From contig JAFLCP010000036.1 of assembly GCA_017303505.1 (NCBI GenBank), positions 1 to 55,508 of the forward strand: a DNA stretch of 55,508 nucleotides, written 5' to 3'. Under the pieces are notes generated by a model. It did no database searches, was not told the DNA's origin, and worked only from the letters and a program-made list of their open reading frames with translations. Positions 16,771-25,361 of the stretch are shown here, piece by piece. This DNA is from Planctomycetota bacterium (GTDB lineage: Bacteria > Planctomycetota > Planctomycetia > Pirellulales > Pirellulaceae). A program made the translations under genes and the position numbers. How positions within the stretch are numbered: position 1 is the stretch's first letter; each line of letters begins with the position of its first letter.

Positions 16771-17983
16771 TGATTAGGTCGTTATCGGTAACTGCGTACG
16801 ATGCAAAAATGCGCCCCGGCAGTTCATTGCGTCCCACTTCATCGCCGGTTTCGTTTGCCCGCAGGATAACACACTCACCTTGTTCGCTTTGGAAATAGAC
16901 TTTGCCATCGGCGAGTAAAGGTGAAGCCGAATAGTTGCCACCCAATCTCTTTCGCCAGACTTCTTCGCCATTGCTCACTCGCAGGGCTCGGGCGATGCCT
17001 GCATCCGTGACGCAATACACAAGATTACCATCGCTCACAAGCGAAGGTGTGTTTGGGGCGACGTTCGGTTTGCTCCATTCCACATGGCTATCGGTAACAT
17101 CGCCTTTCCCTGATGGTGATATCGCCAACAGTTGCGGACGCATGTAGCCGGTGCTCAATAGAACTTTACCACAGACAAAGATGGGACGCGGGACAACGGA
17201 AAAGCCTTCATAACGCACTCGCCAAATTTCTTTTCCTGTGGTTGGATCGAGGGCTTGTACAATATCAGAACCCGCAGAGATCAGTTGTGGCTTGCCATCG
17301 ACTTCAATGAGTGTTGGTGTCGAGAAGGAAAAGCTCTTTTCAGACTTTACCGGACGCGGTGTTTTCCAAACGGTCTCCCCTGTTTGTGCATTGAGCGCGA
17401 TTACGTAGGGATCTTCCCCGCCGTCCGAATTGAAGATCATCAGATTATCAAACAATAGTGGAGAGCCACCATTGCCGTGCACGGGCGGGTATTGCAAGTC
17501 GGTGCGTTTCCAGATCACGTTTCCATCTAGATCCGTAACCAACGTACCTAAATGACCAAAATGGATATAAAGCCGGTCACCACGCACGATGGGAGTAGGA
17601 CTCGCTTGGCTATTCTTTTGGTGAATATCGGGAACACTGGAGCTGGCGTGGTTGACCAGTGCGGTTTGCTTTACGATTTTGCCGGTTTGCAAATCGCATA
17701 CGAGCAACGACAGCGTAAGACCTTTTTCTTCTTCAATAGCAGCAGTCAAATAGATGCGGTTATTCAAGATGATGGGTGAGGACCAGCCGCTACCTGGCAA
17801 CTCTTGTTTCCAAATGATGCCTTCCGATTCGCTCCAGCGTTCAGGCAGGTCCGTCGAAGTGCTGATACCTTGAGCGGTCGGCCCGAGGAACTGCGGCCAC
17901 GAGCGATCTGGTTCTGTCGCCAAAGCGGCTGGAGCCAAAGATGCCATTGCAACCATTGCGCGGAACGATATCGCTCGAATCAT
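16733..17983 (-). CDS. Secreted PQQ-type beta-propeller protein
   Basis: This 416-residue protein has an N-terminal signal peptide (MVAMASLAPAALA) followed by repeated PQQ-like propeller blades. Blade motifs include NRIYLTAAIEEEKG, GDRLYIHFGHLGTLVTDLDGNVIWKR, VIALNAQTGETVWKT, VQALDPTTGKEIWRV and ADGKVYFQSEQGECVILRAN. Relatives include BamB and quinoprotein dehydrogenases, but many planctomycete copies are uncharacterised and no dehydrogenase catalytic residues are evident. The opening FLGPTAQGISTSTDLPERWSE is, from memory, a recurrent planctomycete form. Function is probably periplasmic protein interaction or scaffold. It lies downstream of serS on the same strand. Confidence 0.88.
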   Translation of the reverse strand: MIRAISFRAMVAMASLAPAALATEPDRSWPQFLGPTAQGISTSTDLPERWSESEGIIWKQELPGSGWSSPIILNNRIYLTAAIEEEKGLTLSLLVCDLQTGKIVKQTALVNHASSSVPDIHQKNSQASPTPIVRGDRLYIHFGHLGTLVTDLDGNVIWKRTDLQYPPVHGNGGSPLLFDNLMIFNSDGGEDPYVIALNAQTGETVWKTPRPVKSEKSFSFSTPTLIEVDGKPQLISAGSDIVQALDPTTGKEIWRVRYEGFSVVPRPIFVCGKVLLSTGYMRPQLLAISPSGKGDVTDSHVEWSKPNVAPNTPSLVSDGNLVYCVTDAGIARALRVSNGEEVWRKRLGGNYSASPLLADGKVYFQSEQGECVILRANETGDEVGRNELPGRIFASYAVTDNDLIIRSESALYRVGR

Positions 17984-18017
17984 TTTGTGGTCTCAGATAC
18001 TGAAGTAGCGTTTTGAA

Positions 18018-19295
18018 TTAGCCGCCGATCACAGCCTTGCCGACCCATGGTTGCAAAGCCTTTGGAACAGCAATCGATCCATCGGCCCGTTGATGATTTT
18101 CCATGACGGCGATCAAAGCGCGGCTAATTGCAATTGCAGTGCCGTTAAGTGTGTGCACCAATTGGGTTCCCTTTTGGCCTTTGACTCGATAGCGGATGTT
18201 GAGTCGGCGAGCTTGATAGTCCGTACAGTTGGATGTGCTGGTGACTTCACCCCATTCGCCGCTTTCACCGCGACCTGGCATCCAAGCTTCCAAATCGTAT
18301 TTGCGATATGCTGGACCACCGAGATCGCCGGTCGCTGTATCCACAACTCGATAGGGAATTTCAAGTCCATCAAACAAGTCGCATTCCAGTTGACGCAACT
18401 CTTCATGGATTTCAGAGCTTTGTTCTGGCAAGGTGAAGGCGAACATTTCAATTTTGGTGAATTGATGGACGCGGTACAAGCCTTTGGAAGCTCGACCTGC
18501 CGCCCCTGCTTCCGTACGGAAACAATGGCTCACTCCCACCATCTTCAGCGGTAATTGTTCAGCGTCGACCACTTGGTCAGCCAACATCCCACCGAGTGTG
18601 ATTTCGGCGGTGGCGATCAAGTTAAGTTCGGTGTTTTCAACGCTGTAGATTTGAGTTTCAGGACCGCGTGGAATGAAGCCGATACCTTGCAGGATGCTGC
18701 TTTGTGCCAAGTCGGGCGTGATGACAGGGACGAAACCTCGCGCAACCAAATATTGAACCGCGTATTGTTGCAAGGCTAGGTCCAAGAGCACGGCATCATT
18801 CTTCAAGAAGTAAAAGCCGGCACCCGATACACGTGCACCCGCTTCGAAATCGATCATGTCGTGTTTCTTGCCGAGCTCGAGATGATCCAAGGCTTTGAAA
18901 TCGAACTTTGGAATAGGCGTTTTGCCCCGTCCGCACTCGGTGTTCGCGTTGTCATCAGCCCCGATTGGAGCTGCAGGGTGCGTGAGGTTGGGAACACGAA
19001 CTTCGAGCTCATGAATGTCGCGATCAATTTGATCGTGTTCTGCTTGGGCGGCTTCTTTCTGTTGGCGAAGTAAACGACCTTTCTCTTTCAATTCTTCTCG
19101 TTTTTCGGGCGGAGCGGCTCCAATCGATTTACTAACTTCGTTGGCTTGACGATTGTAATCTTCGGCTTCTTGCAATTTCTTGCGTCGCAGTTGTTCCAAT
19201 TCTACGATGCGTTCTATATCGCAGGCGGCTCCACGACGAACACAGTTTTCATGAACGGCTGCCGCGTTTTCAACGATGTATTTTCGATCGAGCAT
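18018..19295 (-). CDS. serS: Seryl-tRNA synthetase
   Basis: SerRS charges tRNA-Ser (and tRNA-Sec where present) with serine in the cytoplasm. The 425-residue length is normal. The N-terminal ~105 residues form the charged coiled-coil arm that contacts the long variable arm of tRNA-Ser. The class II catalytic domain shows motif 2 (CFRTEAGAAGRASKGLYRVH) and motif 3 (NGTAIAISRALIAVMENHQ). The propeller gene lies 34 bp downstream and may be co-transcribed. Confidence 0.98.
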   Translation of the reverse strand: MLDRKYIVENAAAVHENCVRRGAACDIERIVELEQLRRKKLQEAEDYNRQANEVSKSIGAAPPEKREELKEKGRLLRQQKEAAQAEHDQIDRDIHELEVRVPNLTHPAAPIGADDNANTECGRGKTPIPKFDFKALDHLELGKKHDMIDFEAGARVSGAGFYFLKNDAVLLDLALQQYAVQYLVARGFVPVITPDLAQSSILQGIGFIPRGPETQIYSVENTELNLIATAEITLGGMLADQVVDAEQLPLKMVGVSHCFRTEAGAAGRASKGLYRVHQFTKIEMFAFTLPEQSSEIHEELRQLECDLFDGLEIPYRVVDTATGDLGGPAYRKYDLEAWMPGRGESGEWGEVTSTSNCTDYQARRLNIRYRVKGQKGTQLVHTLNGTAIAISRALIAVMENHQRADGSIAVPKALQPWVGKAVIGG

Positions 19296-19361
19296 ATGGG
19301 TCTGTAATTAACGTTGGAGAAGTTGAAGGAATGTGGAAGTAGACATCAATAAGAACGGGAC

Positions 19362-20741
19362 TTACTTAACAATTTGGCTGAGTTCTTGCCAGAGATGAGC
19401 ACTGGCGCGAATTCCGCGATAGTAGTCTTCGACCGCGAATTTTTCATTGGGACTATGAGCGTTATCATCATCAAGGCCCCAGCCGAGCAGCAGCACAGCT
19501 GCTTGGGTGCGTTGAACCATGTCGGCCACGATAGGGATCGATCCACCTTCTCGCATCAAAACGGGCGACTTACCGAATGCCGATGTGACGGCTCGTTCGC
19601 CCGCCTTCATGAATGGACTATCGGGATCGATCACTACGCCGGGACCTCCATGAAGATCTTTCACTTCAAAGCGAACGCCAGGCTGTTTGAAGTTAGCCAC
19701 AAACTCTTGGAATTGTTTGGCGACAGTCGCTGGATCCTGATTGGGAACTAAACGGAAGCTGACCTTAGCACCTGCGCAAGCTGGGATGATCGTCTTGCCA
19801 CCTTCACCTTGGTAGCCACCCATCAAGCCATGGACGTCGCACGTGGGGCGAGCCCAGCGGCGTTCGAGCGTTGAGTAGCCTGCTTCACCAGCCAACGCGC
19901 TTACGCCGAGCTGCTTGGCCATCTTGGAATCATCAAAATTCAATGCGGCCCAGCGTGCGCGTTCGGAATCTTTGAGGGGGACAACACAATCGTAGAAACC
20001 GGGAAGTTGAACTTTACCATTGGAGTCATGCAGGGCTGCAATGAGTCGCGAGAGTGCAATTGCTGGATTGGTGACTGAACCACCAAAAACGCCTGAATGC
20101 AAATCTTGTTTGGGACCGTAAGCCCACACTTCAAAATAGGCAATGCCGCGCAGGCCATAGGTGATGGCCGGTTCACCTTTGGCGTATTGCGAATTGTCAG
20201 AAATCACAATGACATCGCAAGCCAGTTTAGCGGCATGCTCTTTGAGATATTCGGCTAACGCTTCGCTTCCAACTTCCTCTTCACCTTCAATGAGGAACTT
20301 GATTTGCAGCGGGAGCGTCTGGCCCGACTTGATCCAAGCAGCAACGCTTTGAATGTGTGTAAGGGCTTGGCCTTTATCGTCGGTCGCTCCACGGGCGTAG
20401 ATATTCCCATTTCGAACATCGGGTTCAAAAGCTGGCGTTGTCCACTGATCTAATGGATCAGGTGGTTGGACGTCGTAGTGTCCGTATACCAAAACAACAG
20501 GCTTGCCAGGAACCGGTGGGGTTGAGGCCAACACCAAGGGATGCGTTTTGGTTGGAATCAGCTCGGTTTGAAGCCCCAGTTGGCTAAGACGGTCGAATAC
20601 CCACTGAGCAGCCTTGGCGACATCCGCCTTTCGGGCTGGGTCAGCACTGACACTCGGTATACGGAGCCATTGTTTCAGGTCTTCCAGCTGGGATTCTTTG
20701 GCAGAATCAAGGTATTTCTCAACGGCTGCGATGGCGTTCAT
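19362..20741 (-). CDS. M20 family dipeptidase
   Basis: This 459-residue cytoplasmic zinc peptidase belongs to the M20 dipeptidase group (carnosinase/CNDP-like). Metal-binding motifs are visible: VYGHYDVQPPDP, GATDDKGQ, IEGEEEVGS and DNSQYAKGEPAITYGLRG. The lid domain motif DLHSGVFGG and the C-terminal GGSIPIVADM and LGWGLDDDNAHSPNEKF are all present. Substrate is probably short peptides, but specificity cannot be read from sequence. It sits 66 bp upstream of serS on the same strand. Confidence 0.93.
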   Translation of the reverse strand: MNAIAAVEKYLDSAKESQLEDLKQWLRIPSVSADPARKADVAKAAQWVFDRLSQLGLQTELIPTKTHPLVLASTPPVPGKPVVLVYGHYDVQPPDPLDQWTTPAFEPDVRNGNIYARGATDDKGQALTHIQSVAAWIKSGQTLPLQIKFLIEGEEEVGSEALAEYLKEHAAKLACDVIVISDNSQYAKGEPAITYGLRGIAYFEVWAYGPKQDLHSGVFGGSVTNPAIALSRLIAALHDSNGKVQLPGFYDCVVPLKDSERARWAALNFDDSKMAKQLGVSALAGEAGYSTLERRWARPTCDVHGLMGGYQGEGGKTIIPACAGAKVSFRLVPNQDPATVAKQFQEFVANFKQPGVRFEVKDLHGGPGVVIDPDSPFMKAGERAVTSAFGKSPVLMREGGSIPIVADMVQRTQAAVLLLGWGLDDDNAHSPNEKFAVEDYYRGIRASAHLWQELSQIVK

Positions 20742-20864
20742 ATGAGCTTCGTCCAGGATGGTCTATTCGAAAAAATCCGATTCTTGGGATAAAAAAACAC
20801 TGTCCAAATTCCTGTTGCGACCGCTAGAATGAGTGCAGGTCGCATCTCTTCGCTGCTGATTGTA

Positions 20865-20890
20865 ACGCCTTACTGTTCGCTACAGTAGGC
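20865..20890. other. Hairpin in clpS upstream region
   Basis: TACTGT and ACAGTA surround TCGCT, extended outward by GCC/GGC with one unpaired T. It has no T-tail, so it is not an obvious terminator. Confidence 0.4.
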
Positions 20891-20956
20891 GCCTTAGTGA
20901 CTCTTCCTCCGCGAAGTCTTTTCCGTTTCGGGAGTGGGCGCGGTGGTTGATCCCAC

Positions 20957-21012
20957 TACAGGTTGCGAGTTGCAGTTTGCGAGATACAGGTCGCGAAATA
21001 CAAATCGCAGCG
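20957..21012. repeat. Four degenerate 14-bp tandem repeats
   Basis: Four consecutive units resemble TACAGGTTGCGAGA: TACAGGTTGCGAGT, TGCAGTTTGCGAGA, TACAGGTCGCGAAA and TACAAATCGCAGCG. They lie in the noncoding region between the M20 gene and clpS. Function unknown. Confidence 0.65.
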
Positions 21013-21051
21013 TTTTCGGCTTTCAGAATGTCGGCCAACCAGGCTCATGGA

Positions 21052-21089
21052 ATAGGTTCCGCCTAAGCAGATAGGTTCCACCTAAAGAG
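21052..21089. repeat. Two tandem 19-bp repeats before clpS
   Basis: ATAGGTTCCGCCTAAGCAG (21052-21070) is followed directly by ATAGGTTCCACCTAAAGAG (21071-21089), with three mismatches. Each unit contains the imperfect inverted pair TAGG/CCTA. They end 30 bp before the clpS start and could be tandem regulator sites or part of a 5' leader. Confidence 0.65.
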
Positions 21090-21119
21090 ATACTGTGGTT
21101 GAGGTCAAAGAAGAGGTTT

Positions 21120-21479
21120 ATGAACGAGTCATCCGCTGCTGTACTTGAACCAGAAGTTGCTGAACCCAAAGTCGATGTTGTTGTTAAGGAAAAGAACAAG
21201 CCTAAACAGCAGCCGCGTTATAACGTTGTCTTGTGGGACGATCCGAATCACACATTCGATTACGTGATTCGCATGATGCACGATTTGTTCGGGCATACCT
21301 ACGAGAAGGGCCGCGAAATTGCCAAGGTGGTTGACTCTTCCGGTCGCGCGATTTGTTTGACGACCACCAAAGAACATGCCGAACTGAAACGCGATCAAAT
21401 CCATGCGTTCGGCGGCGATCCCTTGAGCAGCAGCCAGATCAATGTAAGCATGAAAGCTTCGATTGAACCGGTCATGTAA
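21120..21479 (+). CDS. clpS: ATP-dependent Clp protease adaptor ClpS
   Basis: ClpS delivers N-degron substrates to ClpA/ClpC in the cytoplasm. The 119-residue product has a flexible N-terminal tail of ~40 residues rich in Glu, Val and Lys. The ClpS core follows: YNVVLWDDPNHTFDYVIRMM, GREIAKVV, GRAICLTTTKEHAELKRDQI. I place the start at ATG 21120 because AGAGG lies four bases upstream; an earlier in-frame TTG is less likely. Three positions that shape the N-degron pocket in E. coli differ here (see findings), so ligand specificity may be altered. The gene is monocistronic with a terminator after it. Confidence 0.93.
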   Translation: MNESSAAVLEPEVAEPKVDVVVKEKNKPKQQPRYNVVLWDDPNHTFDYVIRMMHDLFGHTYEKGREIAKVVDSSGRAICLTTTKEHAELKRDQIHAFGGDPLSSSQINVSMKASIEPVM

Positions 21480-21508
21480 GACGGTTTACAAAGCTGCACA
21501 ATAAATGG

Positions 21509-21566
21509 AAACGCTTCATGTCGTCAGTAGCCGAAGGTTACTGTTCATGGCAGGAAGCGTTTTTTC
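21509..21566. terminator. Terminator between clpS and LRR lipoprotein gene
   Basis: Outer arms AAACGCTTC (21509-21517) and GAAGCGTTT (21554-21562) enclose a second CAGTA/TACTG stem. The plus-strand T-run continues to 21565. It serves clpS and, from the opposite side, probably the convergent LRR gene. Confidence 0.75.
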
Positions 21567-21568
21567 AT

Positions 21569-22342
21569 TTAATGCGGATGCTTGCCCGGATCCCGATCTA
21601 AATGCTGTTGATCCAGATGAAAATGAATGTCGGGACGTTGTTTGAGCAACTCGTCCCAAGCTTCTTCAGGTAGGTCGCAATCGTCAACATAAAGGGATTG
21701 AAGTTTTGGGATAAGCGCCAAAGCTTGAACACCTTTTTCGGTAAGCCGTGGGCCGATAATGTGCACGTAACGCAATTCGGGGAGAAGTTGCATCGCCTCA
21801 ACGGCATCATCATTGATGCCGGGACCACCCAAGCGAAGTTGTTGAAGATTGGGGTGCTGAGCTAGAGCTTTGATCCCCACTGCAGTAATGTCGGCGTGCG
21901 GCAAATTGAGAAACATCAAAGCTTGAAGTTTATTGATCTCGATCATGCTGACATCGGTCAGCGGTGATTCTCTCAATTTGAGTTGCAATAGGTTCTTGAA
22001 GCTGGCCAATGTTTCGCCGCTACGATCCGTGATGCTACCCTGGTCGAGTATCAACTTTCGCAACTCGGTGTTGCCCATCAATTGTTCCAACTGATCATCG
22101 ATCACAGGTTCCGCTGTGATTTCGATTTGGTCGGTAGAGCCCGACTTCAGCTCAGCTACTTGCGCGTCCCAACTTTTTTCGTTGGGGTTTGGTTTCGGCG
22201 TATCGGAAGAGCGACATCCGCAAACCAGGGCCGCAAGCAAGAATAGGCAGCGAAGCGAGAATAGAGATCTAGGCAGGAACGTCTTTTGTGAAAGCCGTTC
22301 CTGCGAAAGATGCATCGAATAGCGATGGTGGATCGCATGCAT
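21569..22342 (-). CDS. Leucine-rich-repeat lipoprotein
   Basis: This 257-residue protein has a hydrophobic N-terminus ending in a lipobox-like VCGC at about residues 40-43, so it is probably a lipoprotein. The mature part holds about six leucine-rich repeats of the short bacterial type (LRKLILDQGSITD, LLQLKLRESPLTDVSM, LMFLNLPHADITAVGI, LQQLRLGGPGINDDAV, LRYVHIIGPRLTEKGV, LQSLYVDDCDLPEEAW). Start is uncertain: an internal Met (residue 10) would shorten the region before the signal sequence. It lies 4 bp downstream of the glucose-dehydrogenase-like gene. Probably a protein-binding surface in the periplasm. Confidence 0.82.
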   Translation of the reverse strand: MHAIHHRYSMHLSQERLSQKTFLPRSLFSLRCLFLLAALVCGCRSSDTPKPNPNEKSWDAQVAELKSGSTDQIEITAEPVIDDQLEQLMGNTELRKLILDQGSITDRSGETLASFKNLLQLKLRESPLTDVSMIEINKLQALMFLNLPHADITAVGIKALAQHPNLQQLRLGGPGINDDAVEAMQLLPELRYVHIIGPRLTEKGVQALALIPKLQSLYVDDCDLPEEAWDELLKQRPDIHFHLDQQHLDRDPGKHPH

Positions 22343-22346
22343 ATAG

Positions 22347-23444
22347 TTAGGCTACGTTTACAAAAACCTTAAGTGCGGATTGGTCTTCTACCAAGAGTCG
22401 CATCATTTCGGCATAGTTATCCAGGCCGTTGACTGGATTGGTCAAAATCTTCTGCAGTACTCCTGGGTACATCATTTCGCCAAGTGCCAAATCCTTAATG
22501 CCCGATTCAAAGTGTGTGCGGTTCGCGTTCACAGAACCGACGAGCAACTTGTTGCCGAGCACCCATTCGATGTTGATTTTGTCGGATGGAAGTGTGTGCT
22601 GCTTCGTGCCACCGGTGATGCTGGTCCAAACCAAAACACCGTTATGGCCGAGCACCTTCATGGCATCAAAGGAAATCTGGCTGTTGCCGGTAGCGTCGAT
22701 AATCAAGTCGGCGCGTCCCACTTGTTCGGCGAGTTTTTCTAGTGGCGTTTCGCTGGTGCTAATGTATTTGGCTTCCATCCCGGTCACGATTTCGGACTTC
22801 AGGTTTGGAGCTTTACCGCGAGCCAATGTGAAAACTTCGAGGCCCTTGAGTCGCAGAACAAGTGTTGAGAGCAAGCCAATTTGTCCGGCACCCAAAACGA
22901 ACGCGCGACGTGGACGCCAAACCTTCATGCGATGTTGGGCATCGTAAGCTTGTTGAATTGCTTTGGCTGCACACGACATCGGCTCCATCAACACATGCAG
23001 ATGTTGAAGTCCTTGTGGGACTCGAACGATATAGGTGTCTTCTTCAACAAAGTATTCGGTCAGATAACCGTGAAGCAGGTTGATGCCGCGTTCATAATAG
23101 GTTTCTTCGCTCGTCATGTCGTTGGTGCCGATCTTGTCATAGATCGAACCGCCTGGGCGGCGCACGGTTGCAGTCACAAAATCGCCGGGCTTGACACTGG
23201 TAACGTTGGGGCCAACTTCTTCGACCACACCAAAGCACTCATGGCCCAGAACCAAAAAGTCGTCACCAGGAGGTGCATTGCCGTAAAGAGCGTCGTTGAT
23301 TTCACGGTCCGTGGCGTCGACACCCACTTTCAGAACCTTGACCAAAACGCCTTTGCCGTCATGAATGCTATTTACGGATGGTTTAGGAATCTCGCGAAGA
23401 TGGACGGAGTGCGGCTTTCCGGGACGAACGGCGATCGCTTTCAT
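22347..23444 (-). CDS. Glucose 1-dehydrogenase-like zinc-containing oxidoreductase
   Basis: This 365-residue medium-chain dehydrogenase resembles archaeal-type glucose dehydrogenases, which oxidise aldoses with NAD(P)+ . The N-terminal catalytic domain shows [13 protein letters not shown] and [16 protein letters not shown]. The nucleotide-binding domain shows [19 protein letters not shown]. The C-terminus ([21 protein letters not shown]) matches the glucose-dehydrogenase C-terminal family. I chose ATG 23444 because it gives the family N-terminus ([11 protein letters not shown]); a longer frame adds ~49 residues that look noncoding. It probably shares a transcript with the LRR lipoprotein. Confidence 0.88.
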   Translation of the reverse strand: MKAIAVRPGKPHSVHLREIPKPSVNSIHDGKGVLVKVLKVGVDATDREINDALYGNAPPGDDFLVLGHECFGVVEEVGPNVTSVKPGDFVTATVRRPGGSIYDKIGTNDMTSEETYYERGINLLHGYLTEYFVEEDTYIVRVPQGLQHLHVLMEPMSCAAKAIQQAYDAQHRMKVWRPRRAFVLGAGQIGLLSTLVLRLKGLEVFTLARGKAPNLKSEIVTGMEAKYISTSETPLEKLAEQVGRADLIIDATGNSQISFDAMKVLGHNGVLVWTSITGGTKQHTLPSDKINIEWVLGNKLLVGSVNANRTHFESGIKDLALGEMMYPGVLQKILTNPVNGLDNYAEMMRLLVEDQSALKVFVNVA

Positions 23445-23636
23445 GGGGATGTATCGAATTTCAAATAGAGGTCTAGGAAAAAATCGAGTTCCAGCTCGCG
23501 CCGTTAGTTGTTGGAGCTTGCTGGATAGACGACTGAGTGAGTGGACGGGTGGCCATGTCTTGGGGCGATTGAGAGCCCTCCAGACTCTCATATCGTAGCA
23601 AGGTTGTAGTAATCCTTGCAGGGGACATCAATGAAG

Positions 23637-23673
23637 AAAGCCGACCCCCAAATCACATGGAAAGGTCGGCTTT
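23637..23673 (-). terminator. Intrinsic terminator downstream of secreted-protein cluster
   Basis: Arms AAAGCCGACC (23637-23646) and GGTCGGCTTT (23664-23673) form a perfect 10-bp stem. On the minus strand the stem is followed by CTTC. It lies ~90 nt after the stop codon of the 23,761-25,248 gene and ends the cluster. Confidence 0.78.
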
Positions 23674-23760
23674 GTTGATCTCAGTAGATGCGAGTCGCGT
23701 TGCCATTAACGCGTTCGCCTGGTTGGCAAAGGCGAGTACTTGGGCATTAGTACTTCGGCA

Positions 23761-25248
23761 CTAGTATTTCGGAACTTGGAACGTCAGGTTGTACTTTTTC
23801 GACATACGTGTCGCAACGTCGTTTTGTTCGTCACGCATCATCAACCAAACCTTTTCTCGGTCCGCTTGGTCTTGAGCAATCACATTGGCTTGCTGGGTGC
23901 GAACGTCGTTGAAGTTGGTTTGAGGATTAACAAATAGTGGGCGATAGATGAAACCGAAGGGAGTGACTCCGGTTGCCATATAGGTTGTGTTGTAGTCAAC
24001 GCGAATCGAGCTTTCAAGTTGATTGACTTCGATTGGCACACCTCGCAGTGAGCTTGCCAAACTGCGAAGCTTCTTCGATGTGTCGTAACCGTAAGCGAGG
24101 ACTTCGGGATCGACGCCGGTGGTTGGTAATTGTTGAATCTGCTGAGCAAATTTTTCGTGCCAGGTTGCCGTTCGTTCGTAACTGGTCGAATTGCGACTTT
24201 GGCGGCTCAAGTTGTTTAGGATATGAACAACGTTGTCATAGTAGTTGAGTGTTGCAACTCCGGTGACTTCGTTGGGGTTGGTTGCTTGTTCGTTGGCAAT
24301 GTCAGGATGTGGTGAGCGAATCAGCGATAGAACCCGTTGGAAGCCGTCGACGTCCATTGGAATTTCCATGACCAATGTTTTGCCATTCAAAGTCACTTTG
24401 GAGTTCTGAAGATTGTTTACATCCGCGCCCGCCTCGGTTAGGAAATGGAAGAGGGCTAACTTGATTGCATCTTGCAAATCGGAAGGCACATCTTCTGAAA
24501 AATCGAGTTCCAAGCGACCGCTGATAGTGTCGGTCACTTCGATGGCCAAGGTGATGCCCAGCAGTTTCGAATAGAGATCGGCTACGCGATTCAGGTCCTT
24601 GGCTTTCGACATTTCAGGTAGCGATTCGAGCCACTTGAGTGCATTCTCGGATGCAATCGCGTCGGCAAGATCTACAGCGATAATCATCTCGGCCGTGGGG
24701 AAATCTTTGACCGTTTGCGTCAAATAGGTGACGGCAGGATTGGTGGTGTCAGAGGCACCTTCGCGAATCCAACGCGCGGCGGCTTGCCGATCCGCAGGAT
24801 CAACAGAACCGATGAGCTTGGGACCCAAGGATGCAAAGTAGGCATTGCGATTGGACTGAACAGCTGGACGACCTGAAATCGTTTCAGCCTTGGTTCCTTC
24901 GTGCCGAGCGATTTCACCAATCGTAATGGTGCGGTCGCTGACGAACAGAGAATAAGTCGTGGCGATATCCTGCGAGCCAGGGCGGAAGCTGGTGGAGCGA
25001 ACTACCATTGATGCCCATGGAGGAGCAGCTGTCAGACCGGCAGCATAGGCTTGTCGGTTACTGTCGGACCACTTCTCTACTTTGGCAACTTTACTGGCGA
25101 GCAAATCCTTGACGCGCACTACGGCGATGGCGTTGGACGAATCAGGTACCCATTTCAACACATCATCTTGTGCCGACGATATGGGTGCAGAGTAAGATCC
25201 GATAATCAATGCAAGTGGAACACATAGTTGAGAGAACAGCTTACGCAC
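23761..25248 (-). CDS. Secreted hypothetical protein, paralogue of 28,844-30,334
   Basis: This 495-residue protein has a signal peptide (LFSQLCVPLALIIGSYSAPISSAQ) and a GTG start with GAGGT upstream. It is not a recognised family. It shares layout and local similarity with the protein at 28,844-30,334. Both have an early PDSSNAIAVVRVKDL or APNSNAIIFFNVNVV block, then AYAAGLTAAPPWASMVV or AYASGLVAVPPTTASVM. Both continue with a DRQAAARW/DRRAAVIS segment, a LIIAVDLADAI-like block and a C-terminus with a DKYxLxF-type ending. The pair suggests an ancient local duplication. The protein is probably periplasmic; no catalytic motif is visible. Confidence 0.8.
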   Translation of the reverse strand: MRKLFSQLCVPLALIIGSYSAPISSAQDDVLKWVPDSSNAIAVVRVKDLLASKVAKVEKWSDSNRQAYAAGLTAAPPWASMVVRSTSFRPGSQDIATTYSLFVSDRTITIGEIARHEGTKAETISGRPAVQSNRNAYFASLGPKLIGSVDPADRQAAARWIREGASDTTNPAVTYLTQTVKDFPTAEMIIAVDLADAIASENALKWLESLPEMSKAKDLNRVADLYSKLLGITLAIEVTDTISGRLELDFSEDVPSDLQDAIKLALFHFLTEAGADVNNLQNSKVTLNGKTLVMEIPMDVDGFQRVLSLIRSPHPDIANEQATNPNEVTGVATLNYYDNVVHILNNLSRQSRNSTSYERTATWHEKFAQQIQQLPTTGVDPEVLAYGYDTSKKLRSLASSLRGVPIEVNQLESSIRVDYNTTYMATGVTPFGFIYRPLFVNPQTNFNDVRTQQANVIAQDQADREKVWLMMRDEQNDVATRMSKKYNLTFQVPKY

Positions 25249-25361
25249 ACAGCACCTCGTTAAAATTTCTTGCCCTACCGTTTCATTGAAGAGCGATACG
25301 AAAAACGTAACTCGCTAGTCGAGCTCCGTGCATAACGCCTCTTTTTCTGCCCAACACTAAA

